From contig JAAZHP010000087.1 in assembly GCA_012510625.1 (NCBI GenBank), positions 1 through 40,173 on the forward strand: a stretch of 40,173 nt of DNA, read 5' to 3'. This document shows positions 40,143-40,173 of this stretch, in pieces. The notes under the pieces are model-generated. The model did not search any database, was not told the DNA's origin, and saw only the letters and a list, made by a program, of their open reading frames with translations. Every line of letters begins with the position of its first letter. Positions within the stretch are counted from its first letter, which is position 1. The position numbers were made by a program, and so were the translations under genes. The stretch comes from Bacillota bacterium (lineage in GTDB: Bacteria > Bacillota > Dethiobacteria > DTU022).

Positions 40143-40173
40143 TGGGACAAACAGGTACGTCCCCGGTGTCCCA
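40143..40173. repeat. TGGGACA...TGTCCCA dispersed palindromic repeat at the window edge
   Basis: TGGGACA (40143-40149) and TGTCCCA (40167-40173) flank AACAGGTACGTCCCCGG. This resembles a repeat family with GGTAC and GTCCC blocks found between genes in several Clostridia. The window ends at its boundary. Confidence 0.5.

Noticed and set aside
1..40173. CRISPR arrays, tRNA/rRNA genes, prophage or insertion sequences
   Set aside because: No regularly spaced repeats, cloverleaf-like sequences, transposase or phage genes were seen on either strand.

Overview
The window reads as one continuous stretch of core chromosome from a Gram-positive Bacillota bacterium. It is most likely a GC-rich member of the Clostridia in the broad sense (Moorella, Desulfotomaculum or Thermacetogenium-like). 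The reasons are gene order (fabZ/metK, comF, hpf, secA, prfB, ftsEX, ctpB, minJ, uvrBA, rapZ-yvcK-whiA, a pgk-tpiA-gpmI-eno block, secG, rnr), a SAM-I riboswitch before metK, a long-type HPF with a promoter matching the sigma-H consensus, and strong GGAGG-type ribosome binding sites. All 30 genes I accept lie on the minus strand, so transcription runs from high to low coordinates. I see no phage, insertion sequence, CRISPR array, tRNA or rRNA. The genus cannot be fixed from the sequence alone.

Layout from the upstream end (high coordinates) downward: fabZ (fatty acid synthesis); metK behind a SAM-I riboswitch and terminator; recD2 and comF, overlapping; hpf behind a sigma-H-like promoter; an unrecognised 375-residue gene; secA; prfB with its +1 programmed frameshift; a YitT-type membrane protein; ftsE-ftsX and a coiled-coil/LytM murein hydrolase, a likely FtsEX-driven cell-wall hydrolysis unit; a 569-bp gene-free stretch packed with palindromic dispersed repeats; a ctpA/ctpB-type protease, a MinJ-like PDZ membrane protein and a GDT1-type Mn/Ca exporter; uvrB-uvrA-uvrC (nucleotide excision repair); a HAD phosphatase; rapZ-yvcK-whiA; rpoN (sigma-54); pgk-tpiA-gpmI-eno (lower glycolysis); secG; an HD-domain protein; and rnr, which is cut by the window edge.

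Many neighbours are translationally coupled by overlaps: gpmI/tpiA, whiA/yvcK, minJ-like/ctpA, ftsX/ftsE, yitT/prfB and comF/recD2. Non-ATG starts are common: about ten of the thirty genes are best read with GTG, TTG or CTG starts, chosen from ribosome binding site spacing and family N-termini.

The most notable observations are: (1) a near-exact sigma-H promoter before hpf; (2) recD2, whose conserved N-terminus requires a CTG start or a one-base frameshift; (3) a SecA with a large insertion of about 95 residues in its first nucleotide-binding domain; (4) a murein hydrolase with a four-cysteine cluster inside the LytM domain; (5) absence of cggR and gapA between rpoN and pgk, with a degenerate repeat tract in their place; (6) a PhoP-box-like direct repeat before ftsE; (7) several families of small palindromic intergenic repeats, some present in two copies here. 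I did not find a clearly new multi-gene system; the window is mainly housekeeping.
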